NCBI GenBank assembly: GCA_041481485.1
Contig: JBGPBY010000464.1
Coordinates: 1-5,905 of the forward strand
DNA length: 5,905 bases
Source of the DNA: JBGPBY01 sp041481485
GTDB lineage: Bacteria; Acidobacteriota; Terriglobia; 20CM-2-55-15
Direction: 5' to 3'
Shown here in pieces: positions 1 through 5,387 of this stretch (positions are counted from its first letter, which is position 1; each line of letters opens with the position of its first letter). Below the pieces are notes generated by a model. That model made no database searches. It saw only the letters and a program-made list of their open reading frames with translations, and had not been told where the DNA came from. The position numbers and the translations under genes were made by a program.

Positions 1-126
1 AAATCCCTCTCCCAACGGGAGAGGGCGGCCGAAGGCCGGGTGAGGGGTACCGCAAGTAAATATTGTTACTTGTGGTACCCCTCACCGGCCGCTGTGCGGC
101 CCCCTCTCCCGTTGGGAGAGGGATTT
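1..126. repeat. Long near-palindrome of two inverted REP-like units
   Basis: The first 25 bases (1-25) are the exact reverse complement of 102-126. Pairing resumes at 39-59 with 66-86, leaving a 6-nt centre (60-65). Each outer arm is itself a hairpin with a 9-bp stem (CCCTCTCCC/GGGAGAGGG) and a 3-nt loop. Each arm holds a second small hairpin: CGGCC-GAA-GGCCG at 26-38 on the left and GGCCGC-TGT-GCGGCC at 87-101 on the right. These second hairpins differ in sequence but both pair. Paired inverted units of this kind resemble REP/BIME-type dispersed intergenic repeats. The left boundary may lie outside the window because the repeat begins at base 1. No transposase is visible, and mobility by a RAYT-type enzyme is only an inference. 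Confidence 0.85.
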
Positions 127-256
127 CTTGATCGCCTGTCGCTACATTCGGCATTGCATTCCTTCACATCTTGATAGACCGCGCCTACAGTCACATTCCC
201 CGTTGGGAGGGGATCTTACCCCTGAGCGGAAATTGGGGGGCCGTCCCGGAATGGCG
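127..256. other. Non-coding stretch downstream of the methyltransferase
   Basis: I see no credible gene here; the short open frames lack family features and overlap the methyltransferase on the other strand. Bases 198-214 (CCCGTTGGGAGGGGAT-like) resemble the right end of the 1-126 element, and TACCCCTGAGCGG just after (217-229) resembles its inner TACCCCTCACCGG. This may be a decayed fragment of the same repeat family. No clear T-run terminator for the methyltransferase gene is visible. Confidence 0.4.
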
Positions 257-1063
257 TCAGACCGCAGCGCATTTCACGATGATTTCCCGATTCGTCGGGA
301 AAACCCATTTGCGGGCTTCGAATTTGCAGCTGCGAATCATCGCGGAAACCGCCTGAATGTTTGGCACAAACCAGCATGAGGCATCGCCTCCGTATTTCTC
401 TTCGATAAAGCTCAGCGACGGGAATTGGGGATGGCGCAACAGAGCATCGCCAAAAGCGACATCCCGGGTATGTTCGTACTTCAACTCGAGAAGTTCCTTC
501 TGATGGTCCAGTGTCACTGTTTGAAAAATCATCGTTCCGGAACAGACTGCCCGGACGGCTTCCAATGCCACCAGTGGATGCCGGAGGTGATAGAACACGC
601 CCATGAAAAGAACAAGGTCAAACTGCTCGGAGGCGAGCTGAGCCAGGTTGTATACCGAAAATTCCCTGAAATCGACGTCAAGCTTCAGAACCTGGGCCGC
701 GAATTTTGCCTGCGTTATCGCTCTTGACTGTTCGCCGGAGTCTATTCCGACGACTGTCTGCGCTCCCTTTTCCTTGAGTTTTAGAGAGAAAAAGCCTGAG
801 CTGCATCCGACGTCGAGGCACTTCAGCCCTCGAAGATCCGGAAGCAGGGGCTCCACTTCCCTCCACCGGCGTTCTGGGTAATCCGGGCCCGGTTCTCCTG
901 CGGGATTTGTCCAAACATTTTTTGCGATTTCAAAATTATGAAACCATGGCCCAAGGGTTTCTATTTGATCGACCAAGGCCTTAAGATCCGTTCCACGAAA
1001 ACTGCGTGCGGATTCCATACGGCTAAACTGGCGAGCCTGGATAGGAGAAAATAGCCGGCGCAT
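257..1063 (-). CDS. Class I SAM-dependent methyltransferase, CmoB-like fold
   Basis: This 268-residue protein should transfer a methyl-type group from S-adenosylmethionine; the acceptor cannot be told from sequence. Motif I is LDVGCSSGFFS (residues 83-93), the acidic residue after strand 2 is D108 in VVGIDSG, and the post-I/IV region is FDLVLFMGVFYHLRHPL (149-165). The N-terminal LGPWFHNFEI (38-47) and the C-terminal CWFVPNIQAV (230-239) recall the CmoB/Rta_06860-like family, whose members include the tRNA U34 carboxymethyltransferase and less understood glycan-linked enzymes. It is shorter than true CmoB (about 320 residues), so I do not assign cmoB. The start is uncertain: M1 has no good Shine-Dalgarno, and M16 (codon at 1016-1018) is an alternative because family similarity begins near residue 28. 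A possible -10 element lies 7 nt upstream of M1. It is on the same strand as the histone-like gene but 133 bp away, so co-transcription is possible but unproven. Confidence 0.85.
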   Translation of the reverse strand: MRRLFSPIQARQFSRMESARSFRGTDLKALVDQIETLGPWFHNFEIAKNVWTNPAGEPGPDYPERRWREVEPLLPDLRGLKCLDVGCSSGFFSLKLKEKGAQTVVGIDSGEQSRAITQAKFAAQVLKLDVDFREFSVYNLAQLASEQFDLVLFMGVFYHLRHPLVALEAVRAVCSGTMIFQTVTLDHQKELLELKYEHTRDVAFGDALLRHPQFPSLSFIEEKYGGDASCWFVPNIQAVSAMIRSCKFEARKWVFPTNREIIVKCAAV

Positions 1064-1070
1064 CGAGGTT

Positions 1071-1076
1071 GGTATA
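1071..1076 (-). promoter_or_regulatory. Possible -10 element of the methyltransferase gene
   Basis: On the minus strand TATACC lies 7 nt before the ATG at 1063. No matching -35 is seen at the usual distance. If used, the transcript would start at or next to the ATG, which fits the lack of a Shine-Dalgarno. A single short AT-rich hexamer is weak evidence. Confidence 0.2.
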
Positions 1077-1093
1077 ACTCAATCAGGCGGAAT

Positions 1094-1128
1094 GGATCCT
1101 GTGAAGGTACGCTTCCTGCACAGGATCT
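1094..1128. repeat. Interrupted dyad, hairpin or operator candidate
   Basis: GATCCTGTG (1095-1103) is the perfect reverse complement of CACAGGATC (1119-1127). A mismatch and a 3-bp inner stem (AGG/CCT) follow, around a 7-nt loop. It sits about 70 nt beyond the stop of the histone-like gene and about 30 nt before the methyltransferase start. No T-run follows on either strand, so it is not a textbook intrinsic terminator. It could be a transcript-end hairpin for the upstream gene or a protein-binding site for the downstream one. Confidence 0.5.
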
Positions 1129-1196
1129 CGTGTGTGAATTGCACGTTCAGATGCAGCAATAAGGCAACGCGGCAACGCCTCAACTGTTCCGCCAAT

Positions 1197-1688
1197 CTAG
1201 CGGCGTTTCGAGGTTTTCGCTTTCTTCGCCTTGGGTTTTGCCGCCGCCTTCTTTGCGGGTTTTGCTGCTTTCTTTACGACTTTCTTCGCAACGACTTTCT
1301 TCGCAACGGTTTTCTTCGCAACCGCTTTTTTCGCCGACGCGCTGGAAGTCTTCACGGCCTTCTTCGCCGGTTTTTTCGCGGCCATTTTTGTCGTCTTTTT
1401 CGCCGGCTTGGCGGCCTTCTTCGCTGGCGCTTTTGCTGCGGCTGCCGGGGCTGGTTTCTTTACCGCAGTTTTCTTTGCCGGCATTTTCTTCGCCGCAGGA
1501 GCTGGCCGGGCTGGTGCGTCCGTCATGTCGTCCGAACCGGGGTCATCGTATTCGATTACCGTTTCACTGAAGGACACCGTGATGGGTTCTTCCACTAGCA
1601 GATCGTCCTGGTCTATTTCGGCATCCGACTCTGCCTCCGGATCAGCATCGAAATCCAGTCCCAGGTCCAGATCGTCATCGTTTCTCAT
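1197..1688 (-). CDS. Histone H1-like Lys/Ala-rich protein with acidic N-terminus
   Basis: The product is 163 residues with sharply divided charge. Residues 1-57 hold 23 Asp/Glu and one Arg. Residues 58-163 hold 37 Lys, 3 Arg and no acidic residue, in AKK, PAKK and VAKK repeats. The tail resembles bacterial histone H1-like proteins (AlgP and Hc1/Hc2-like tails) that bind DNA or RNA non-specifically, so a nucleoid or RNA-binding role is likely. The low-complexity composition makes homology hard to prove. The start is set at the ATG at 1686-1688 because AAGGAG lies 6 nt upstream; a longer frame to 1760 has no such site. Three tandem 15-bp repeats at 1278-1322 encode VAKKV-type units, showing how the tail can expand. 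It is divergent from the phosphofructokinase gene. A long Phe/Ala-rich frame on the opposite strand is only the antisense shadow of the Lys/Ala codons. Confidence 0.85.
   Translation of the reverse strand: MRNDDDLDLGLDFDADPEAESDAEIDQDDLLVEEPITVSFSETVIEYDDPGSDDMTDAPARPAPAAKKMPAKKTAVKKPAPAAAAKAPAKKAAKPAKKTTKMAAKKPAKKAVKTSSASAKKAVAKKTVAKKVVAKKVVKKAAKPAKKAAAKPKAKKAKTSKRR
1278..1322 (-). repeat. Three tandem 15-bp repeats inside the histone-like gene
   Basis: On the plus strand GACTTTCTTCGCAAC occurs twice in a row (1278-1292 and 1293-1307), followed by the near copy GGTTTTCTTCGCAAC (1308-1322). In the gene's frame each unit encodes five residues of the VAKK[VT] type. Identical adjacent units suggest recent slippage or unequal exchange, and the copy number may vary between strains. 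Confidence 0.85.
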
Positions 1689-1806
1689 GAGCTTCTCCTT
1701 ATTAATGAGGCAATGCAACGAGGACATTCTAACGCGAATTACAAAAGACAAATCACTCAAGAAATGAGTTCACGGAATTTTTTTCTCAGACATGTTTTAA
1801 TGGCGC
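1689..1806. promoter_or_regulatory. Divergent intergenic region with the pfk promoter candidate
   Basis: This 118-bp gap must serve both the histone-like gene (leftward) and phosphofructokinase (rightward). Rightward, TGTTTTAAT at 1793-1801 looks like an extended -10 (TGn followed by TTTAAT) ending 5 nt before the pfk ATG, with no convincing -35. Leftward, TAGAAT (reading from about 1732 to 1727) is a possible -10, with only a poorly spaced TTGTCT upstream. A 5-bp dyad ACTCA/TGAGT at 1755-1769 lies between the two and could be an operator, but it is short enough to arise by chance. Confidence 0.35.
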
Positions 1807-2781
1807 ATGAGCAAACGAGTCGCCGTCCTCACCAGTGGAGGGGACGCCCCCGGAATGAATGCCGCGGTTCGCGCCGTCGTTCGAACCGGCATCCACTATG
1901 GATACGAAATGTACGGCGTCCAGCGCGGGTTCGCAGGGCTTGTCGCCGGTGACATCGCGCCGCTCAGCGCGCGCGATGTCGACGATATCATGCAATTCGC
2001 CGGCACCGTACTGGGTTCGGCAAGGTGTCCGGATTTTGCCACCGACTCCGGAAGGAGAGAAGGTCTTCGCCAACTTCAGGCCCTCGAGATCGAATCGGTA
2101 GTCATCATAGGAGGAAATGGTTCCCAGCAGGGCGCGTATGCACTGTCGAAACTGGGTCTGCACGTCGTCGGGGTGGCATCCACGATCGATAACGACTTGC
2201 TGGGTTCGGACGTCACCATCGGCGTCGATACGGCCCTGAACATTGCGCTGGAGGCAATCGACCGGCTTCGCACCACTGCCTCTTCGCATCACCGCGGCCT
2301 GCTCGTCGAAGTCATGGGGCGAAACTGCGGCTATCTCGCACTGATGGCCGGACTGGCCGGCGGCGCCGAAGCCATCGTCATTCCGGAACGGGAGCTGGAC
2401 CCCGAAACCATTGCTGAACTGCTGCGGAACGCTTACCAGCGCGGAAAGAAACATGCACTGATCGTGGTGGCCGAAGGCTCACGAAACAACGCCGACCGGC
2501 TGACCCATTACTTCCAGAAAAACGAGCTGCACCTTGGATTCGAGTTGAGGGCCACAATCCTCGGACACGTTCAGCGCGGCGGAGTGCCCACCGCTTTTGA
2601 CCGGCTTCTCGCCACCCGGCTGGGTGTCGCGGCCATTGAATTACTGGTTCAGGGCAATCACGGAGTACTGTCCGGGTGGGTCGACGGACAGTGCCATTCG
2701 ACTCCACTGGCCGAGGTAGCAGGCAAAATCAAGCAGCCTGATCTTTCACTGCTGGACATGGCGGGAATCCTTTCCCGTTAG
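1807..2781 (+). CDS. pfkA: ATP-dependent 6-phosphofructokinase
   Basis: This enzyme phosphorylates fructose 6-phosphate to fructose 1,6-bisphosphate, the committed step of glycolysis, in the cytoplasm. The 324 residues match the usual bacterial length of about 320. Visible motifs, in order: TSGGDAPGMNA (9-19, nucleotide-binding loop), SAR (71-73), IIGGNGS (100-106), TIDND (126-130, with catalytic base D128), the SSHHR segment (159-163), VEVMGR (167-172) and GHVQRGG (253-259, sugar-phosphate binding). G105 sits where ATP-dependent enzymes keep Gly and PPi-dependent ones have Asp, which favours ATP as donor. The metal-associated Asp of the GGDG motif is Asn here (N104). Residues matching the E. 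coli effector site (R22, R26, R155, E188, R212, K214) appear kept, so ADP/PEP-type allostery is possible. No Shine-Dalgarno precedes the ATG and a -10-like motif ends 5 nt before it. It stands alone on the plus strand and converges on the right-hand operon. Confidence 0.96.
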   Translation: MSKRVAVLTSGGDAPGMNAAVRAVVRTGIHYGYEMYGVQRGFAGLVAGDIAPLSARDVDDIMQFAGTVLGSARCPDFATDSGRREGLRQLQALEIESVVIIGGNGSQQGAYALSKLGLHVVGVASTIDNDLLGSDVTIGVDTALNIALEAIDRLRTTASSHHRGLLVEVMGRNCGYLALMAGLAGGAEAIVIPERELDPETIAELLRNAYQRGKKHALIVVAEGSRNNADRLTHYFQKNELHLGFELRATILGHVQRGGVPTAFDRLLATRLGVAAIELLVQGNHGVLSGWVDGQCHSTPLAEVAGKIKQPDLSLLDMAGILSR

Positions 2782-2790
2782 GGGTCGCCT

Positions 2791-2854
2791 AACTGACATA
2801 TGACAATTGACCTTTGATAAAGCTCTATCAATGGTCAATTGTCATATGTCAGTT
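2791..2854. terminator. Perfect 22-bp inverted repeat between convergent genes
   Basis: Bases 2791-2812 are the exact reverse complement of 2833-2854. Inside, after a single T/T mismatch, a further 6-bp stem TTGATA/TATCAA (2814-2819 and 2826-2831) closes a 6-nt loop. The hairpin starts 9 nt after the pfk stop and ends 11 nt before the stop of the opposing gene, so it fits a shared bidirectional transcript end. It is AT-rich and has no T-run on either side, so it is not a classic intrinsic terminator. It may instead be a dispersed intergenic repeat that also ends or stabilises transcripts. Confidence 0.55.
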
Positions 2855-2865
2855 CATGCCCCCAA

Positions 2866-3354
2866 TCACGATGCAGCCGCGTGGGCCTTATAGCTGCTGC
2901 TCCCTTCGGTCGAAAGCAGAACCCAGAATGCGTAGATCCCCAGCGCAGTTCCAAATGGAAATGCGATCACCATGAATCCCGCTAGGATGAGCGTCAAAAC
3001 TCGCGCCCAGTCCCGGTATTTCAGCAGACCGATTCCCGCCGCGGCAATTCCAATCGGAACAGGCAGGAACAATAGGCTGAAAAATCCAAACATCGGTCCG
3101 ACGAGGAAAATGTGGCGGGCCCCCCCGAAGAGCCGACCGAAGATGCCGAAAAACCCAAGAAAAATGACGCTCGGTATGACGACAAAAAACGCTGCGATGA
3201 TCAATATCCAAGCGAGAACCCGGACGTGGGTATCCCAGCTCGTGCCCGCGGATTGCGGCCCGGTGGGAACCTGAACCGGGTCCGAATCCTTGCCGCACTT
3301 GCTGCAATAGCGCTCCCCAGACTCCATGTTATTCCCGCACTGTCCACACAACAT
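2866..3354 (-). CDS. Zinc-ribbon integral membrane protein
   Basis: This 162-residue protein of unknown function is the last gene of the five-gene operon. Its N-terminus is a zinc ribbon with C3-x2-C6 and C17-x2-C20, spaced by 10 residues. A linker follows, then hydrophobic segments at about 46-73, 82-112 and 117-148. The last has the pattern GLLKYRDWAR...FPFGTALGIYAFWVLL, which I recall from many acidobacterial-type membrane proteins. The ribbon should be cytoplasmic. I chose the ATG at 3352-3354, 4 nt past the stop of the upstream gene, because GAGGG lies 7 nt before it and the zinc ribbon starts at once. The frame stays open to 3504, but the extra 50 residues overlap the preceding gene and show no domain features. 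Its function could be sensing or scaffolding; there is no enzymatic motif. Confidence 0.8.
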   Translation of the reverse strand: MLCGQCGNNMESGERYCSKCGKDSDPVQVPTGPQSAGTSWDTHVRVLAWILIIAAFFVVIPSVIFLGFFGIFGRLFGGARHIFLVGPMFGFFSLLFLPVPIGIAAAGIGLLKYRDWARVLTLILAGFMVIAFPFGTALGIYAFWVLLSTEGSSSYKAHAAAS

Positions 3355-3358
3355 TTTC

Positions 3359-4597
3359 TTACCCTCGCTTCCGGATTCGGACTTCGCCATTCCGTGTTTC
3401 GACTTTGATGGAGGGTCCGCCGGTCCCCACGCTGCCGGTTGCTGCATGATCGGCGCCTTCCTTGTTCTGGCGAAGTTCGGGAAAGTCCGTATGGATCTCT
3501 CCAAAATGAGTCTTTATGTCCGCACCGAACGATGCGTTCCCGGAAATCTCCAGTGTAACGCTGCCAAACTCGGTGGAAATGTTGACGTCTCTCGCCGGGG
3601 ACTGCGTGAATGCGACGCCGATGTCGCCATTTCGATTCCTAACGTTGACAGCACCCCTCGGATCGCGGATATCGATATTCTGAAACCTGCTTTCGACGTC
3701 GAGATCCTTATCCACATGAAGAACATCCACGGAATTGTTGCTGCCGCTGATTTTCAAATTGCCATGTACATTGCTCACGACGATCGGAGCAAATGAGTTT
3801 TCGATAGTCACGGAGTCGCTGACATTGTCCAGATGTACCTCACCGTGATTGCTGTGAATCTGGACTGAGCCCGTTACGTCGCGAATATCGACATCCCCGA
3901 AACCATTTTTTACTTCCTGAGCTCCCGTCAAATCCCTCAATGCGACTTTACCATTGCGGTTTTCCACCGAAACGTTCGCACGCTTCGGCACATGCACCGA
4001 CAACGTTACCTTGAACCGGCGATCCATGTTGGAACGAATCTGAAATCTTGAGCCGTCGTTCGTGATCGAGAATCCAAACTGCGACGAGAGTTTCTCCGCT
4101 TCGTCGTTGTCTCGCGCGCGGACCGATTTATCGACATCCAACGTGATGAAGTCGCCATCCGAGGCAGTGACCTCCACATCACCGTTGCGGTTCGAGATTT
4201 CAATGGAGGAATCCTGCGGGGCGTCCCGGCGCTGGTGTTCGGAATACTTGTAGTAGTTTCCAGTCAGATCCCATAGATCGATATCCCCGATGTTAAACAC
4301 CTTTCCAACATCAGGAATCATGTTGGCGGCCAGTGTGATCAGGCTCCCGAGCAAAATCACGAATACAACCGCAGTCACATCTGCTGCGGTAAACAACGGT
4401 TCGTTCCAGCCGCCGGAACGCATCCGGAAGTAATCTACGAGTTTGAAGACTCCCCAGACTATGAGAACAACCGGCCAGTAGCGGACCGCTCCGGGCCAGA
4501 ACCGAATTGCATATCCCAGATTGTGTGCCAGTATGAGGGCGCCGACGACGACGAACACCAAACCCCAGAAAATGGATCCTGAAATCCTGCCTGTCAC
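3359..4597 (-). CDS. LiaF-like membrane protein with DUF4097 beta-repeat domain
   Basis: The 412-residue product has two parts. Residues 8-25, 38-56 and 71-93 are hydrophobic; the first two form a LiaI/LiaF-like pair with the WPVVLIVWGV signature (41-50). Residues 132-410 are a repeat-rich beta domain of the DUF4097 type. It has about eleven imperfect units of roughly 20 residues, of form [IV]-x3-N/F-G-[DEK]-[VI]-x-[LIV], seen at SNRNGDVEV (135-143), ENRNGKVAL (212-220), KNGFGDVDI (230-238), HSNHGEVHL (248-256), RNRNGDIGV (320-328), STEFGSVTL (341-349), KTHFGEIHT (362-370) and ETRNGEVRI (400-408). This should fold as a beta-solenoid, probably outside the cytoplasmic membrane. The start is GTG at 4595-4597, sharing GTGA with the TGA of the preceding gene (4-nt overlap), with AGGAAAGG upstream. 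LiaF-type proteins modulate cell-envelope stress signalling; that role here is an inference. Confidence 0.85.
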   Translation of the reverse strand: MTGRISGSIFWGLVFVVVGALILAHNLGYAIRFWPGAVRYWPVVLIVWGVFKLVDYFRMRSGGWNEPLFTAADVTAVVFVILLGSLITLAANMIPDVGKVFNIGDIDLWDLTGNYYKYSEHQRRDAPQDSSIEISNRNGDVEVTASDGDFITLDVDKSVRARDNDEAEKLSSQFGFSITNDGSRFQIRSNMDRRFKVTLSVHVPKRANVSVENRNGKVALRDLTGAQEVKNGFGDVDIRDVTGSVQIHSNHGEVHLDNVSDSVTIENSFAPIVVSNVHGNLKISGSNNSVDVLHVDKDLDVESRFQNIDIRDPRGAVNVRNRNGDIGVAFTQSPARDVNISTEFGSVTLEISGNASFGADIKTHFGEIHTDFPELRQNKEGADHAATGSVGTGGPSIKVETRNGEVRIRKRG

Positions 4598-4788
4598 GGA
4601 TTGGCCTTTCCTGCGGGATTTTCAGGCGGCGGGCCGCCCTCTTTTTTCTGAAACGACTCCACGATTTTCACCACGCCGATCACGATCAGGATGATCGGCC
4701 ACATTTGTCCGAAGCTGAATCGGTTGGGGAAAATATTGCTCAGCAGAAACAGCACTCCCAGCACAATCAGAATCAGCGGACCCATCAT
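4594..4788 (-). CDS. Small LiaI-like two-helix membrane protein
   Basis: This 64-residue protein is almost entirely two membrane helices (about 3-19 and 29-46), followed by a hydrophilic tail rich in Pro, Gly and Lys. The GPLILIVLGVLFLLSN start and WPIILIVIGVVKIVESF (30-46) match the LiaI/LiaF-like transmembrane module (DUF5668 type). The same module forms the N-terminus of the next gene and the C-terminus of the preceding one. Its ATG at 4786-4788 overlaps the preceding TGA by 4 nt (ATGA), and its own TGA overlaps the next GTG by 4 nt. This position and the size support a genuine small gene. The function is unknown; a partner of the DUF4097 protein is the natural guess. Confidence 0.8.
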   Translation of the reverse strand: MMGPLILIVLGVLFLLSNIFPNRFSFGQMWPIILIVIGVVKIVESFQKKEGGPPPENPAGKANP

Positions 4789-5387
4789 TGGCTTTTGGTC
4801 TCCCTGGAACGAAGCAGAAGCACGACCCCCACGGCGATCAGAACGCAGGGCCAGAGCGCAGCGGCATGAACGGTGAATACTTCGTAAGTGCTCAATAGGT
4901 ACAAACTGCCCAGAACAACCAGACCGATTCCGCCCCAGAACTCCTTATTTCGAATTGCGCCGGTGTGCGCGCTGAGCTGCTCGTAAAACTGATCGATAGG
5001 CGTGACAATGTGAACACCCTGCGCCTGGAGTTTTCGTTTTTTCGCAGTGTAATAAGCCTCAAACGGCATGTAGAAATAGAACGCAACCGCCATCAGAAAT
5101 CCCAGACTGGTGAGCATTCCAAAAATCAGGACATGAATGGCTGCTTTGAAGTATTCGCCATTGTAAATAGCACCCACTCCAGGAATCAGACCCAGCGCAA
5201 ACGCAGTTTCAGGGTCATTTCCGGCAACAGTCTGCGTGGTGGCACTCGGCTTCTTGACCGACGCCGCCAGACAATCTTCGCAATAGACGCTGTTTCGAAC
5301 CATGCGAACGCAACCGGTACACAGCGCATGTCCACACTGGGTACAGAATGAAGTGCTTTCGACCTCCGGGTGATGGGTGCAGTGCAT
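4785..5387 (-). CDS. B-box zinc-finger membrane protein
   Basis: The 200-residue protein starts with a B-box-like zinc finger: C3-x2-H6, C15-x2-C18, C23-x2-C26 and C36-x2-C39, enough ligands for two zinc ions. A TM2-like stretch, PGVGAIYNGEYFKA (69-82), follows, with hydrophobic segments at about 63-74 and 82-107. After a polar loop, a C-terminal helix pair (150-192) holds WPCVLIAVGVVLLL, matching the LiaI-like module of the next two genes. The finger and the polar loop probably face the cytoplasm. The ATG (5385-5387) shares one base with the TGA of the anti-sigma gene (TGATG), and GGGAG lies 8 nt upstream. Prokaryotic B-box membrane proteins are common but mostly uncharacterised, so no reaction can be assigned. 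Its place directly after an anti-sigma gene suggests regulated envelope expression. Confidence 0.82.
   Translation of the reverse strand: MHCTHHPEVESTSFCTQCGHALCTGCVRMVRNSVYCEDCLAASVKKPSATTQTVAGNDPETAFALGLIPGVGAIYNGEYFKAAIHVLIFGMLTSLGFLMAVAFYFYMPFEAYYTAKKRKLQAQGVHIVTPIDQFYEQLSAHTGAIRNKEFWGGIGLVVLGSLYLLSTYEVFTVHAAALWPCVLIAVGVVLLLRSRETKSQ

Noticed and set aside
128..379. Plus-strand short open frames at the left end
   Set aside because: They run from the repeat edge into the antisense of the methyltransferase, with no ribosome site or family signal.
1163..1179. Short direct repeat GGCAACGC GGCAACGC
   Set aside because: Two 8-bp copies are too short to call an element and lie in non-coding DNA with no other sign of structure.
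1231..1767. Plus-strand 178-residue Phe/Ala-rich frame that looks like a membrane protein
   Set aside because: It is the antisense of the Lys/Ala codons of the histone-like gene (AAG read back gives CTT/TTC), with no Shine-Dalgarno and no family features.
1786..2454. Minus-strand 222-residue open frame opposite phosphofructokinase
   Set aside because: It lies antisense to a clearly conserved enzyme, has no recognisable domain, and is expected by chance in GC-rich coding DNA.
3355..3504. Upstream 50-residue extension of the zinc-ribbon protein
   Set aside because: It would overlap the DUF4097 gene by about 146 nt and carries no domain features; the inner ATG at 3354 has a good ribosome site and begins the zinc ribbon directly.
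3326..3796. Plus-strand 156-residue frame across the zinc-ribbon and DUF4097 genes
   Set aside because: It is antisense to two well-supported genes and its sequence shows no domain or motif.
4625..4647. GGCGG-CGGG-CCGCC hairpin followed by six T on the plus strand, like an intrinsic terminator
   Set aside because: It lies inside the 64-residue gene, where it encodes the GGPPP tail and the Lys codons before it on the other strand. No plus-strand gene ends here. An antisense role cannot be excluded but is not supported.
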